Shown one piece after another: positions 44,391 through 55,935 of a stretch of DNA of 64,000 nt (within the stretch, counting starts at the first letter, position 1; each line of letters begins with the position of its first letter). The position numbers were made by a program, and so were the translations under genes. The DNA is from Rostrohypoxylon terebratum (Eukaryota; Ascomycota; Sordariomycetes; Xylariales; Hypoxylaceae): assembly GCA_022497145.1 (NCBI GenBank), contig MU385868.1:62001-126000 (forward strand), written 5' to 3'. The notes under the pieces were generated by a model that ran no database searches, was not told the origin of the DNA, and was given only the letters and a program-made list of their open reading frames with translations.

Positions 44391-47300
44391 TTAAAACTGT
44401 GACGGGCCACCGCCGCCCCCACGCGAGACCCCACTATCGGTGCGCATGCTCTCCTCTAACGCACGTCTGAGCTCCTCATCCTCGTCTTCGTCGGCGTTCC
44501 CCACTTGTTTGCCCTTAGCCTTACGGAATTCCTCTTCCGCCAAGCTCTGCTTCTTGACGTATTCCAACACGATATCCTCTTCCGTCTTCAGCGTCGAGGC
44601 CCGTGCTAGATGCTCCTTATGTGCCTTCTCGGATTCCTCGATAGCGCGGCGTAATTCTTCGTCGTCGGTGACTCCTTGCGTCTGTTCCATTTGCGAGGCT
44701 TCGATTGCCTTCCTCAACTCTTCTTCCTCGTATGAGCTTCCGCGTTCCGCTTCCGAAGCTTGGATGGCTTTCTTATAATCTTCGTCATCTTCATCCCCGG
44801 CGCTGCGTTCCGTTTGTGATCTCACCAAGGCTTGCTTAAAGTCTTCGTCGTCACTACTATCGATATCGTGCCTCTGGACTCCGCTCACTTGATTCTCAGC
44901 TACACTCAATTGAATGGCTTGCTCAATCAAGGCTTGATACTCCTCATCGGTAATATTCAGGTCGTCGGGCATTCGCGGTGGTAGCGGTGGTCCAGTAGCT
45001 GGTTGTTTGATGTCATAGTTCGGCAGTGGGCGTCTGAGATCAGCCATAGACATGTATCCAGAGTCTTGTGCACTAGAAGCGTGGGAAACCGTAGATGCAA
45101 GCGACGATATCGTCGTTGATCTACTTCTGAGTAGTCTCACACTTGATCGGATCGCTTGTTCTACCCGGGAATCTTCGACAGCATCTCCTCTAGAGGTTTC
45201 TCGTACCGCAGTCAGAATCGCCTCTTCCAAGTTTTGGTCGTCGCGTGGAGTATGAGTAGTTGGAGGCTCTTCAATAAATGTACCACCCGTCGCTGCCGTC
45301 TCCGCTCGTCTCTTCCTCCATGCTTTCTTCTGTTCCTGCAACTTCTTCCGTTCATCGAAAGAGAAATGTCTTGTATTGAGCCATCCCGTTTTCGGTGGCT
45401 CATTGCCGGCAATTTGATCTGTGATGACTGAACCATGAGCTGGCGAAATGGGAGAGTCTTCCCGAGCTTTTCCTTTCTCTTTCTGTTTCCACAGGTAGAA
45501 CCCCCTCATTTTTTCTTTCTCGGAAATCCAGCGAACCTCAATGTCTTCACGCTCTTCCGGTGACGAGTTTACAAAGTCATCCTGGCTTTGAGCGATTCTA
45601 GACGCAACGATATACCTTTGAGCACTCTGGGCAAACAATGTCCGGATTTCGGCATGTACACCCTGCATGGTGTAAGCTGGAATGGACCAAATAGCTATTA
45701 TCGTGATTAGTGTTTTTGTCGCACATGTGACATTTCGTAACTTACCAGCTGCGGGCTTTAGCACCAATCCTCCGATTCCTTTACTAAATCCTTTTAAGGC
45801 GCCCATAGCACCTTCTTTCTCAGCGCCTCTAATAGGCTGTGTCACCAGCCCCGTAATTCCATCGTAAAAACCGAAGCCGAATTCTTTTCCGGCAATTTTG
45901 AGGCCGCTGGCAAAATCAGTCACTTTCTCTGCAGGACGAACGGTATCGTCATTGTATAGAGTTGGTGCGTTTCTGAAGCCTCTCGCAAGTCCTAGGCAGA
46001 AGTTCATGGGAGACTTCATCCCCGTTGCCACGATGTTGTTGATGCTCTTGCCAGCACCGAATGCGTTCTCAAAATTTTCGCTGCTTAGCAGGTTAGGCGA
46101 TGCCGTCCCTGGTCTAAGAATAGAATCAGTGCGATTTCGGTGTGAGATGGACGGCGTCCCAGACGGCGATCTTGAATGTGTTGTCCTGGTCGGGGTAAGG
46201 GGGATCGAGGTAGTCGAATTGTTCTCCGACTGCACACCTAGTGGGTTCGAATGTATACTAAGAGATTCGGTGTTCGCCAATGTCGTAGTCGAGTCTGCGG
46301 GTCCGTCTAGTTTTAGGTTGGGCGTGCTGTTATTAGCCTCACTTGATGCCACCGTCGTTGAGTCGTCAGCTCTATCAGAAGATTTTGATTTCTGTACTGC
46401 TGCTTTGAAAAGCTCCCTTGGGAAATCCGCCGCAGACATGGCGATGGTACCAATGTCCCCAAGTAGCGCCGAGGTACAAGCCGAAATAGGGTCTGTCGGG
46501 TGATCCTCCGTACTGTATTCATTTGCACGAAATCTGATGTTTATAATTAGTTAAAGATTTACGATTGTTATCAAGAACAATTAATCCAACCTACAGTTTG
46601 AGGTCCGAATATCGAAGATATCCATTGTTCACTAGCGTAGCAGCTGCTAGCGCGCTGAGGTGAACTTTCGTCCGTCGAAGGCGCCACACAGCAACTCGGC
46701 TGGGAGCTAATGCACAGCGAAGTCTGTCGACATTAAGATGTGTATGGAAGCATTGAGCTCCAACATCAGTGCCCTTCTCTTCGCGTATTTTCTCTCCCAG
46801 TTCGCGTGCTCGCGCTTGGGTCTCCGGTTTCATTGCTACTCGAATAGCTTCAGCTAGCCCCGCGGCAGTAAGCTTTTTATACGGGATGGGATCCGGTCCT
46901 GCTCCGGCTCTCGCAACCATAGCGCCCCAAAAAGGCTGATCTCCGAAGAATGGCACGACGATGGTAGGCTTGCCAGCGTTGATTCCGGCGGCCGTGGTTC
47001 CAGCGCCTCCATGGTGACAAACAGCAGAGACGTGTTGAAATAACCAATCGTGAGGAACGTTGCCAAGCATGAAGACACCGTTAGGTATGCCAACCGAGTC
47101 CGCTCCCAACCCACCCCATCCCTTCGAAACGAGAGCCCGTACTCCTGTCTCTGCGACTGCATCGAATATCATCTTAGTTAGGCCGTTTGGATCGTCAACA
47201 ACGATGGAACCGAACCCTATATAAACAGGAGGTGGCCCTGCTGCAAGAAACGCGGCTAAATCGGGGTCTGGTGTGAAGGATGATGCCAAATTCAGGAAAT

Positions 47301-48694
47301 AAAACCCAGCGACGTCAATATGCTGCCCCCAATCGTTTGGCTTGGGGATGAGAGCTGGAGACCTGTGAAAAGTGAGACTTAGGAAACTCCTAGAGAGATA
47401 CTTGTTCGACTCACCAACAATAAGTGTAAGGAATACGAAGGCGGGTTAGTATAGCTGGTGCCCAAAGTATAGACAGGGGCTCAAGGTCAAGAATCTTTGT
47501 ACGAAATCGGTTGATCACATCTCCGAGTCCCTGCCATGTCATCATCTCAACTAGCGCATATGAAACGTAGTTTGTGGTGACAGCATCCGTATTTGAAGAT
47601 TGGATATTTGCCAATGGTTGCGGGAATGCTCTTGTTGGTGACCAAGGCATTCTTGTGTCAAAATTAGCAAGAAAAAAAATATCCCCATTAGACTGATAGA
47701 ACTTACGTGAACATGAGGTGCAGAGGTACCCCTAGCTTTTCAGCCACATGGATGTGTGCGAAGCTCGGGGGGTTCGCGATGATCGCATCTGCGACAAATG
47801 GTTTATGTCCCGGATCTTGGGGCAAGGGGGGCGGACTTTCGTCGCGCTCTTCATCCACTCTACTCCGACGATCAAAGCGCGGGGCCGGACCGAGGCCATT
47901 GCCAGTTTCTATGCAAGATCTCCAGCAGCCAAGAACAATTTCTTCAATTCCCTTTCTCCGCTTGGTTATCTCCCCGCTCTTCAGCGCATCCATGCCGGGC
48001 ATGAGTCCTGGATTTTTCACCATAAAAGCCATGAGCTCTGCAGGGTCACCGCCAATACTGAAAAACTCCAAGCCATTTTCCTCAACAAATTTCTGGAAGG
48101 TAGCATGCGTAGCTATTCGAACGCGGTGACCGTACGTATTCTTCAAAACTTGGCCCAGCGCAACGAATGGTTGCACGTCACCTCTTGACCCTACGATCTG
48201 TATGACGATGTTCAATTGAGGAGGGGGAGTTTGACCTGGCTGGCCACCCAAACTAGGGGGAATATAGGCAGGTGGGAGAGTAGATTCGGTAATTTCGGCG
48301 CTCTCTCTCAGTTGATTACGCAAAGCGGGAGCTATGAAATCGGCCAAATGCCGACTCGTCTGATTGATATTAATGTTGACCCGACCGTCATCTGTTATCA
48401 TATTCCCCGATTAGCTAGAAAACAGAGGCAGTTTAAGTATTATGACCTACCCGTAACAGCAGCCCCAGCATCAAACCCTGTCTGGTGAAGGGAAAACTGA
48501 TCGTGCATCTCGCTGTAAGCTGGGGGAACATCGTCTTCTGCTCCCAACTCAGCCTCCACGGGTATAGGGCCTTCGCTAGGGATCTCGCCCATAGCGACCT
48601 CAGGAGCATTGCTGAGGGAGTTACGGCGAGGGGCTCGAGGGGCGCGAGTAGCTTCGTTCGCTTTTTGAGCGCTTTTCTCGTCGATAATCGACAT
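44391..48694 (-). CDS. UDP-glucose:sterol glucosyltransferase-like protein with C-terminal UIM ladder
   Basis: Six exons, 48451-48694, 47707-48391, 47415-47651, 46595-47362, 45746-46533 and 44391-45694, join in frame to 1341 residues. All introns have GT-AG ends. The GT28/GT1 domain begins near residue 140 (VIQIVGSRGDVQPFVALGQV). Its acceptor half ends in MFTMPWSPTRAFPQPLANIQ. The UDP-sugar signature is near 500-530 (CHHGGAGTTAAG, PFFGDQPFWGAMV). The enzyme is expected to transfer glucose to ergosterol or another lipid. It lacks the PH/GRAM module of Atg26/Ugt51. Residues about 780-910 include GLVTQPIRGAEKEGAMGALK, like the C-terminal region of Vps13-type lipid-transfer proteins. The final 190 residues hold about six ubiquitin-interacting-motif-like helices (EEELRKAIEASQME type). 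The middle of the gene could be mistaken for separate genes; frame continuity through 46534-46594 (LKL to FRANEY) shows one. Confidence 0.92.
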
Positions 48695-50823
48695 GTTTAC
48701 GATATTTTACGTTGGCGACAACATGCGGAATCGACTTTCAATATATTTAGGTAGTTTCCTGAAAAGTAAATGGAATAAGTATGCAGTGAAGACAACTCTG
48801 GAGTTCTGGAGTTCTCGAGTTCTGGAGATAGCTCTGGTGCTGTGCTGGACGCTAGTGGCTTGTGAGGAAGAGGGGAACGGGGACGGGAATGACGCAGGAG
48901 GGGTATCACATGAAGCAACAAATGAATACTGAGGACACAATCAGGTATCACAAGAGAGAATGAAGTCAAGGAAGAGGCAAAATGAATGAGTAATGGTGTT
49001 CGATTTGGGGATTTATTGAGTACATATGCTCTTGAGTCGTGGGACGGGACGGGATTGTGTTAGCATGAACATTGGAGTACTATTGTATTGTACTACAATA
49101 CTTGGCGGAGTACCCAGGCCCCAGGGGCCCAGTACAGCTGATGTCAGGTACCGCTCCAGGGCTTCTTGTCCCGAACCTGGCAGCGAAGCCTTGCGACTTT
49201 TGCTTTTGCGACCATTATAGGACCATGTAGGACCCGCTTCCGCACGTTTACATGCAGCTAGGCAACTAGCCAAAGAGCTTGCTTCGTTCAAAGTGGATGA
49301 CGTCCACAAGACGTCTAGGCAGCTAGATATGGTAATCGTCTATTGGTACGATTGCTGTCCTTCAGGGCTGTTCGGACCCGTCAATATGAATATTCTCAAC
49401 TAATACAGCTCATTGTTAAAGCCGATTTTCGTACCAAAGGCGAATATCGCATTCTATCGGCTTCAGTTCTCTTGGGCTGATTGTTCAATAGCTGTAATAC
49501 TATCACATGTCGAAAAGATAAATATATGTTGTTAGTTTCAACAATCGATGGGACAAATGGTTGCGCGCTTGCGCGTCCGCTTGTCGCATCTTGGGGAAGT
49601 CCTGTAGGCTTGATTGCTAGTCTTTGATTGGTTGGGTGCTGGATCTGAAAGAAGGAGGGGCTGTGAAGGTCGTGCAAAAGAACTCAGCTGGAGCTGGGTT
49701 ATCCGTGTGTTACACCAACTGGGGCTGTACAAATTAGGCTTATGTATTTTTCGTATCGGTAAGAGAGTGCGATGATTTTCGGTTCTCGTAAAACCAACCA
49801 GACAAAAATGAAAAAAAGGTGAAATAAGGGGTAACGAAGTGTGGTGATCTTCAACTATGCAAAAGAATGAAAATGAATTGGCCTTTGGATGTTTGTGATA
49901 TAAAGACGGCAATTTTAACTTCAAACTTAGAACCAGGCACTCCGATTCAGGTGCAGAAAGAGCTGGTCAGGCACTCAGGTAAGCTTCATCCTTCCAAAAC
50001 CATATGGATACTTGGTCTATCTCCGAATGTTACTGAGTGCGCCTTCGTTTTCGTCCGGATTTCCTAATAGAATTTCTAGCGTGTCTCGAAAAGTCCCTTA
50101 CACGAGAGGCTATTCCTTGTTTAACATACTACTAGGCAGGCAACTGCAATAGACCGATTTCCAGGTTACTATCACGGATGTTGCATGTCTAGTTTAGGGA
50201 AGCCTAGGAAAGAGACAGGCAGAAACATAAGAAAAAAGAAAACTCGGAGGCGGATTTCCAGGGTTACCTTGTATAAAAAAGTAAGATCATTGGCAGATGC
50301 TCATATGCTCATATCATACTATCGCTTCCCAAAGTGAATCCCCAAATATCCATAAACAACATCGCCGACGGAGATGATATACTGCGGCCGCTAGTAATAA
50401 CAGTAGATGCAACATATCTTCAAGTCGCGCAAAAACTTCCCGATGCTCCGGGTCCACAAGCGTAGACAGAACCGTACGAGGGCGGATCAGAAGTCTTAAC
50501 TCCGCTAAATACCGGGCAAAAGTCGTCGATGTCTGTCGATATTCAGACGTATTCATCGAGATACCCACTAGGAGTTTCATCAATTGCCTCTTTGTTGGAT
50601 GAAATATACACCGCTGTTTATACGGACCAATTTTAAAACCTAACGGCGATGATGTTGGCCTATATCGCCGATGTGGATAGTGGTCGAAAGGGGGATAAAT
50701 AGGGGGGAGGTGAGGCATGAGAATAGGATAAACACCAGAGACCATTGTAGCTGGCATGGTGCTAGAAACAACTCAATATTCAATCCATATCAACCCCAAA
50801 TTTTCAAAAGCAACCCTCGAAAC
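48695..50823. other. Divergent intergenic region between glucosyltransferase-like and SDR genes
   Basis: 2.1 kb carrying both promoters. It has GTTCTGGAGTTCTCGAG-like short repeats near 48800-48830. Frames here lack family features. The ATG at 50671 is in frame with the SDR gene but probably lies in its leader. Confidence 0.55.
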
Positions 50824-51792
50824 ATGTCTCCATTCGACTTCCACACCCAGTCCGAAGAGGTCGCGAAAGCCTTCTCGGACCGCATCAAGGACCGCACGTT
50901 CCTCATCACCGGGACCAGCAGCAAAGGCATCGGAGCCCAAGCCATCAGAGCCCTCGCGCAGGAATCGCCCTCCCACCTCATCCTCGTGAGCCGCAGCAAG
51001 CTACGCACGGAGCCCGTCCTCGCCGACATCGCGCGCGCGAACCCGAACATCAAGACCACGTTCGTGACCTGCGAGCTCTCCGATTTCGCCTCGGTGCGCG
51101 CGGCCGCCGCGCAGATCAACAACGACGCCTCGATCCCGCACATCGACGTGGTGATCAACAACGCGGGCGTGATGGCCGTCCAGGAATACACGCTGGACAA
51201 GCAGGGCCACGAGCTCACGCTCTCGAGCAACCACCTCGGCCACTTCCTGCTGACTAACCTGCTCATGCCGAAGATCCTGGCCGCGGGGCCCGCGGCCCGG
51301 ATTGTCAACGTATCGAGCATCGGGCACCGCATCGCACCGTTCCGCTTCGAGGACTACGACTTCGGCGGGGGCGCTGAGTACGACGGCTGGAGCGCGTACG
51401 GGCAGTCGAAGACGGCGAACATCTTGTTCTCCGTCGACCTCGCACGGCGCCTAGCCGGACGTGCCCGCGCTTACTCCGTGCACCCGGGCGGTGTTCACGG
51501 CACGGGACTTAGCGCGCACTTAGAGGCAACCGCGTGGTCTGGGATAGAGATCGCCACGATGAAGAATACCGGCCGCTCGTTCGGCGTCATAGGTGATGAC
51601 CTCAAGACGTTGTCAGGGGCGGCTTCGTCTCTCCTCGCTGCGGCGCTGGATCCCGAGTTTGATGACAAGTCCGGCTCTTTTATCGAGGATTGCCAGATCC
51701 ATATTCCGCTTGAGCATGCGACTAATCCTGACAATGCGCGTAAGCTGTGGGAGCTTAGCGAGAAATTGGTTGGGCAAAAATTCGATCTGTAA
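50824..51792 (+). CDS. Short-chain dehydrogenase/reductase
   Basis: NAD(P)-dependent oxidoreductase of the classical SDR fold, close to the retinol-dehydrogenase/WWOX-like fungal group. Single exon, 322 residues from the ATG at 50824. It shows the Rossmann dinucleotide motif TGTSSKGIG near residue 32, the NNAG motif (DVVINNAGVMAV), the Ser of the catalytic set in VNVSSIGH, and the active-site YGQSK (YxxxK), followed by the VHPGGVHGTGL loop. Substrate is unknown. Third codon positions are very GC-rich compared with its neighbours, and the gene stands alone with 2 kb of empty DNA upstream. An in-frame ATG at 50671 would add 51 unrelated residues and is not preferred. Confidence 0.93.
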   Translation: MSPFDFHTQSEEVAKAFSDRIKDRTFLITGTSSKGIGAQAIRALAQESPSHLILVSRSKLRTEPVLADIARANPNIKTTFVTCELSDFASVRAAAAQINNDASIPHIDVVINNAGVMAVQEYTLDKQGHELTLSSNHLGHFLLTNLLMPKILAAGPAARIVNVSSIGHRIAPFRFEDYDFGGGAEYDGWSAYGQSKTANILFSVDLARRLAGRARAYSVHPGGVHGTGLSAHLEATAWSGIEIATMKNTGRSFGVIGDDLKTLSGAASSLLAAALDPEFDDKSGSFIEDCQIHIPLEHATNPDNARKLWELSEKLVGQKFDL

Positions 51793-52400
51793 AGGTTGAA
51801 CTATGGTGAAATGTAGCTTATTCAGCTTATTGAATTATATAACAAAGATCTCCAAAATGTATACACTGTACCTTCACGACGTTCCCGACCAATCTTATGA
51901 ATCGGAATATACCAATTGGCATCTGTTGAACCATACCTCGATTTTCGCTTACTTGTACAATTGTGCAAAGTATAAGTGATTGTAGTCATACTGAGAATTT
52001 GTGGTTGGAATATCAGCTGTAAGAGCTAGGTGGGGGAACAAGATTCACGTAGTCAAAGGCGCAAGATGAAGAATGCGGTATTCGTTTTCGAAATCTCTTG
52101 GAAACTGCATGATCGCTCGTCTAATATCGTAGTGGCAAAGGAAATTTTTTGTGAGCCTGCCAGGTTTCATATAATACAAAGGCCAGCTCGCCAGAACCTG
52201 TGTCATGGTCCTAGACTGGAAGGTGAAGTTGGGTCGACACCGGTGCTGATGTTCGGGTCCCTCAGTTCTCATCGTTCGCCTGCTCCATGCCTAATCGAAA
52301 GTCGCAGTTATTTGTTGCCGCGCCCTTTTCGGTGGTCATACCGCACTCATATTATTATATCTCAAGCACCATCCATCATTCGGAATTCGCCATCACCAAC
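51793..52400. other. Convergent intergenic region
   Basis: About 600 bases between the 3' ends of the SDR (+) and Sec61 beta (-) genes. AT-rich; nothing recognisable. Confidence 0.55.
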
Positions 52401-52978
52401 TTAGCTCGAGAATCGTCTAGTAATCTTCGCAATGACTAATCATTCTGTTAGCATTTGTATGGCATGCAGAGAGGAGCTTCGCATACCGTGTAAAGCAACG
52501 ACACTGAAGATGAAGACGAGAGAGAGGACCAAAACGACAACAGGGTCGACCTTCAAGCCAGGAGATTCATCGGTGTAGAGTCCTGAGCCAGATTAGTATT
52601 TTATTATGTCGTAATATGCACACAACTCTTCACGTACTCAGCATTGTGCTGCTGCTGCCACCTGCACCCGCGGCACGGGTACTACTCGGCCGCGCATTTG
52701 CGATCTTCTCCTTCTGGTCGGCAGCAGCTCGTCGTCGGATAGCAGTTCGTGCGCCTCCTGGGGGAGCAGGAGATGAAGGCCGGCCGGTGCTGGCGCCGGT
52801 AGCAGCCGGCGAGTTGGCGGGAGAAGCAGCTCGGGGAGAAGACTATGATAACCGTATATGTCAGCGCAAGTTCTGTCCACAGTCAAATGGGTCACCAATG
52901 CCAATTCCATGCGATTGATACTTGTCAATTCGCCCCTTTTAAAGAATTGAATCGCGACATGGATCTCGAACATACCAT
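52401..52978 (-). CDS. sbh1: Protein transport protein Sec61 subunit beta
   Basis: Tail-anchored subunit of the ER translocon. Four exons: 52976-52978, 52638-52842, 52487-52582 and 52401-52435. The first coding exon is just the ATG, directly followed by GTATGT; the intron ends CTGACATATACGGTTATCATAG. The joined protein has 112 residues: an N-terminal Ser/Ala/Pro-rich cytosolic part, the family signature PPGGARTAIRRRAAADQKEK, then SSSTMLRLYTDESPGLKVDP, and one transmembrane helix (VVVLVLSLVFIFSVVALHVI) close to the C-terminus. The signature and topology match Sec61 beta/Sbh1. No ATG in exon 2 precedes the conserved block, so a single-codon first exon is the simplest model. Confidence 0.9.
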
Positions 52979-53963
52979 TTCGAAAATTAGGTAAAAGCGA
53001 AAGAGTAGATAAAAACAACAACGGCAAAAACTCCCTCTCTGTGATTGATGAAGGTGTAAAAAGCGAAAGTAGATGGAAGAATGGAAAGTCGCGTGTGGAT
53101 TATGGCGTGGTCAATAATTAGTAGCTGTCTCCAAATAAAATCTGGGGTTCAATTGAGGCCACGATTTTGGAAAGCTCGGACGTTATTTCGAAGATAGGGA
53201 CTGGATTTTCCTTTCTCCGATATTCCGTTTCCTTATCCCTGCCCATTCCATAAATATCCACCCAACCTGCCAACGTACCTGCCAATGCATGTAAGTCCTA
53301 AATGGGAATGGCTGAAAGCCACAGTGGGATCATTGTGGGTAGCATAGCACAAGCCACTTGGGTCAAGCCTCAACCCATGTGGGTAAATGAATCAAATCGG
53401 ACAGGCAGGCAGGCAGGTCCGAAAATTACTAAAGCATTGTAACAGTGACCCACCCCCACCCTGCCACCTTACGGAGCTCTCACTTTTCATACATCGATTT
53501 CTCATCGCATCACCAGAAAAGAGCAGAATCGGAACCTTAAAGGTCTTCGGTGTGGGGATGATATGACACATCCTGCAACTGACGCGTCGCATGTCTTCAA
53601 ACTACCTAGGTCCTAGGTACCTAGTCTAAGACATACAAGGCTAGCCAATGAGTTGAGCCATTTTCTATATCTTTCCGTGTTGTTGGACCTTAAACTTTAG
53701 TCCATCACAAACTCCCAACATATCTGGTGGTCGGACGAACCAGGTATATGGAAACCTGTACAAAATCAATTGTAAGAGAGAAAGGGAATTTGAAACATCG
53801 ACTCATCATTTACACGTCGGTATCCTTCGGCTCCCCGCCATTATCTTAGAATCTTATGCCGGACTAACTCTTCATAAACCCCATTCGCCTCCGCTCACTT
53901 CTTAAGAAAAGAGCAGCTTCTTAATTCCTTCTGTACAATAGCCATACTCCCACCGCAGCCAAG
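52979..53963. promoter_or_regulatory. Shared divergent promoter region of Sec61 beta and NPT1 genes
   Basis: Nearly 1 kb between two opposite start codons. It includes a GGCA tandem (53402-53417), and a CCTAGG cluster (CTACCTAGG TCCTAGGTACCTAG) at 53602-53624. Specific factor sites are not claimed. Confidence 0.5.
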
Positions 53964-55431
53964 ATGGATCATTTTGATTGGTCAACACCCTTCCCAGAAG
54001 GAGTCATATCCTTCCTTGACACCGATTTGTATAAGTTGACGATGCAATGTGCCGTCTTCAAACATTATCCCGATGTACCTGTATCCTACGCATTCACCAA
54101 TCGTACACCCGAGAAGAAGCTATCGCGAAAGGCTTTCTCGTGGCTCTGCGAACAAATAAGCAGTGGGTGGTTCTATCGTGTACCTAGTCGTTGGCACTTA
54201 GATATTGATCATATTTATAGAACTCGGAAATATTTCATTATCTGATGATGAACTTCGATTCCTGCAAACCCATTGCAAATACCTATCAACCCCTTACCTG
54301 AACTTTTTGAAAGAGTTCCGGCTCAAGCCTCGCGAGCAATTGGTCCCGAGTTTCAACCCCATAGGACCAGACACCGGAGCGGAGGACGAATTAGGCGACA
54401 TCCACATCGACGTTCACGGCAAGTGGGTCGACACTATCCTCTATGAGATCCCACTTCTAGCCTTGACGTCTGAGGCTTACTTCAAGTTCATGGACACAGA
54501 CTGGAACTACAACGGACAAGAGGAAAAGGCATACGAAAAAGGCATGCGTCTTCTTGAAGCAGGGTGTATACTGTCCGAATTTGGTACTCGTAGACGAAGA
54601 GATTACCATACACAGGCATTAGTTTTCAGGGGTTTGGTGAAGGCCAGCAAGGACGCTGAAAAGCGCGGTTGGCCTGGTAAACTCTCAGGAACTAGTAACG
54701 TCCATCTAGCTATGAGATTTAACCTTCCACCCGTTGGAACCGTTGCCCATGAGTGGTTTATGGGTGTCGCAGCCATTACGAACGATTACTTGGGAGCAAC
54801 GGAAGAGGCCCTACGCCGATGGATTGGCTGTTTCGGCGAAGGGGTGCTAGGAATCGCGTTGACAGACACGTTCGGCACACCGGAGTTTTTAAGATCGTTT
54901 AGCAAACCTGTCAGATACCTTCCGGATACCCCGAACCTGCCGCTCTCGGAGGATGGTAGCCGACCCACAATTTCAACGCGGTCTTACGCCGATGTATTTG
55001 CCGGCGTGCGGCAAGATTCGGGGGACCCGGCTACTTTTGTTAAATTGATGCGCGAATTCTATGAGAAGAACGGCATCAAGGAAAAGAAGACCATTGTATT
55101 TTCTGACTCGCTAGATATCGATAAGTGTATCGAATACAAGCGCATATCGGAGGAACAAGGATTCCAACCGACTTTTGGCGTTGGTACTTACCTGACTAAC
55201 GACTTCACCCAAATCACCACAGGGAAGAAATCAGTACCGCTAAATATCGTCATCAAGCTTAGTTCCGCGGCAGGAAATCCCGCAATCAAGATCAGCGACA
55301 ACATTGGAAAGAACACCGGCGATTCGGCCAAGGTGGCAGAAGTGAAGAAGCTGCTAGGTTATGTAGAAAAGGAATGGGCAGGAGGAGACGAGACATCACG
55401 ATGGGGAAAGGCCGAAGACGCCCAGCCATAA
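53964..55431 (+). CDS. npt1: Nicotinate phosphoribosyltransferase
   Basis: First enzyme of the Preiss-Handler NAD salvage route: nicotinate plus PRPP plus ATP to nicotinate mononucleotide. Exons 53964-54162 and 54221-55431 give 469 residues. The intron is 58 nt with a GTGGGT donor and TAG acceptor; removing it restores EQISKLGNISLSDDELRFL, a conserved stretch. Other family marks are FLDTDLYKLTMQCAVFKHYP at the N-terminus, EIPLLALTSEAYFKF, EFGTRRRRDYHTQ with the phosphorylated-His region, KLSGTSNVHLA, and the PRPP-site region DVFAGVRQDSGDP. Length and order match fungal NPT1. Divergent from Sec61 beta. Confidence 0.96.
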
Positions 55432-55935
55432 AGAAGTCACATGTTGATACCTAATGGGAAATAATTTTTTATGAATGAGCCAGTAAGCAGACCGCTAGAT
55501 ACTTCCATTAGAGGGTTATCGAGATAAATGGGAGGATTTGCCACCCCCTTGGAGTTACCTGAGTCGCGTTCGCGTTCTAGCATGCCACGAAATCTGGTGG
55601 AGTCCCCTCAAACGCCTACTTCGACTTTCGGACTATTTACAATGTAGGTGAACCAGTCAGTGATCATGATCCAATTGACACATGAACCCGCCTACCAGTC
55701 CGGACGAGCGTAGGCGGTCCACACTCATTTTGTCCTTTTCTGGCGAACCTGAATACCTAGTATTTACAACCACTTGTCTGCATGACAGCTCCAAGGCAAC
55801 CTTCTAGATTGTTCGACTTGAATAATCTCCAGTTGGCGTTGCAGCCCTACACGCTCTCTTCGTCGAAAGCTCCTCGTTGACTCTACATTCCTTTCTCTCT
55901 CCTTTTCTGTTCAAAAATCTACATTTCCTGTTGTG
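55432..55935. other. Intergenic between NPT1 and chitinase genes
   Basis: About 500 bases, ending in a C/T-rich leader before the chitinase ATG. Nothing else seen. Confidence 0.55.

Noticed and set aside
46534..46594. Gene boundary between a glycosyltransferase and a separate UIM protein
   Set aside because: A standard intron (GTAGGT...CAG) joins the two frames in phase and restores LKLFRANEY; one long gene explains both.
50671..50823. Upstream in-frame ATG extending the SDR by 51 residues
   Set aside because: The added segment resembles no SDR N-terminus, and the region looks like a leader; the ATG at 50824 gives the usual distance to the Rossmann motif.
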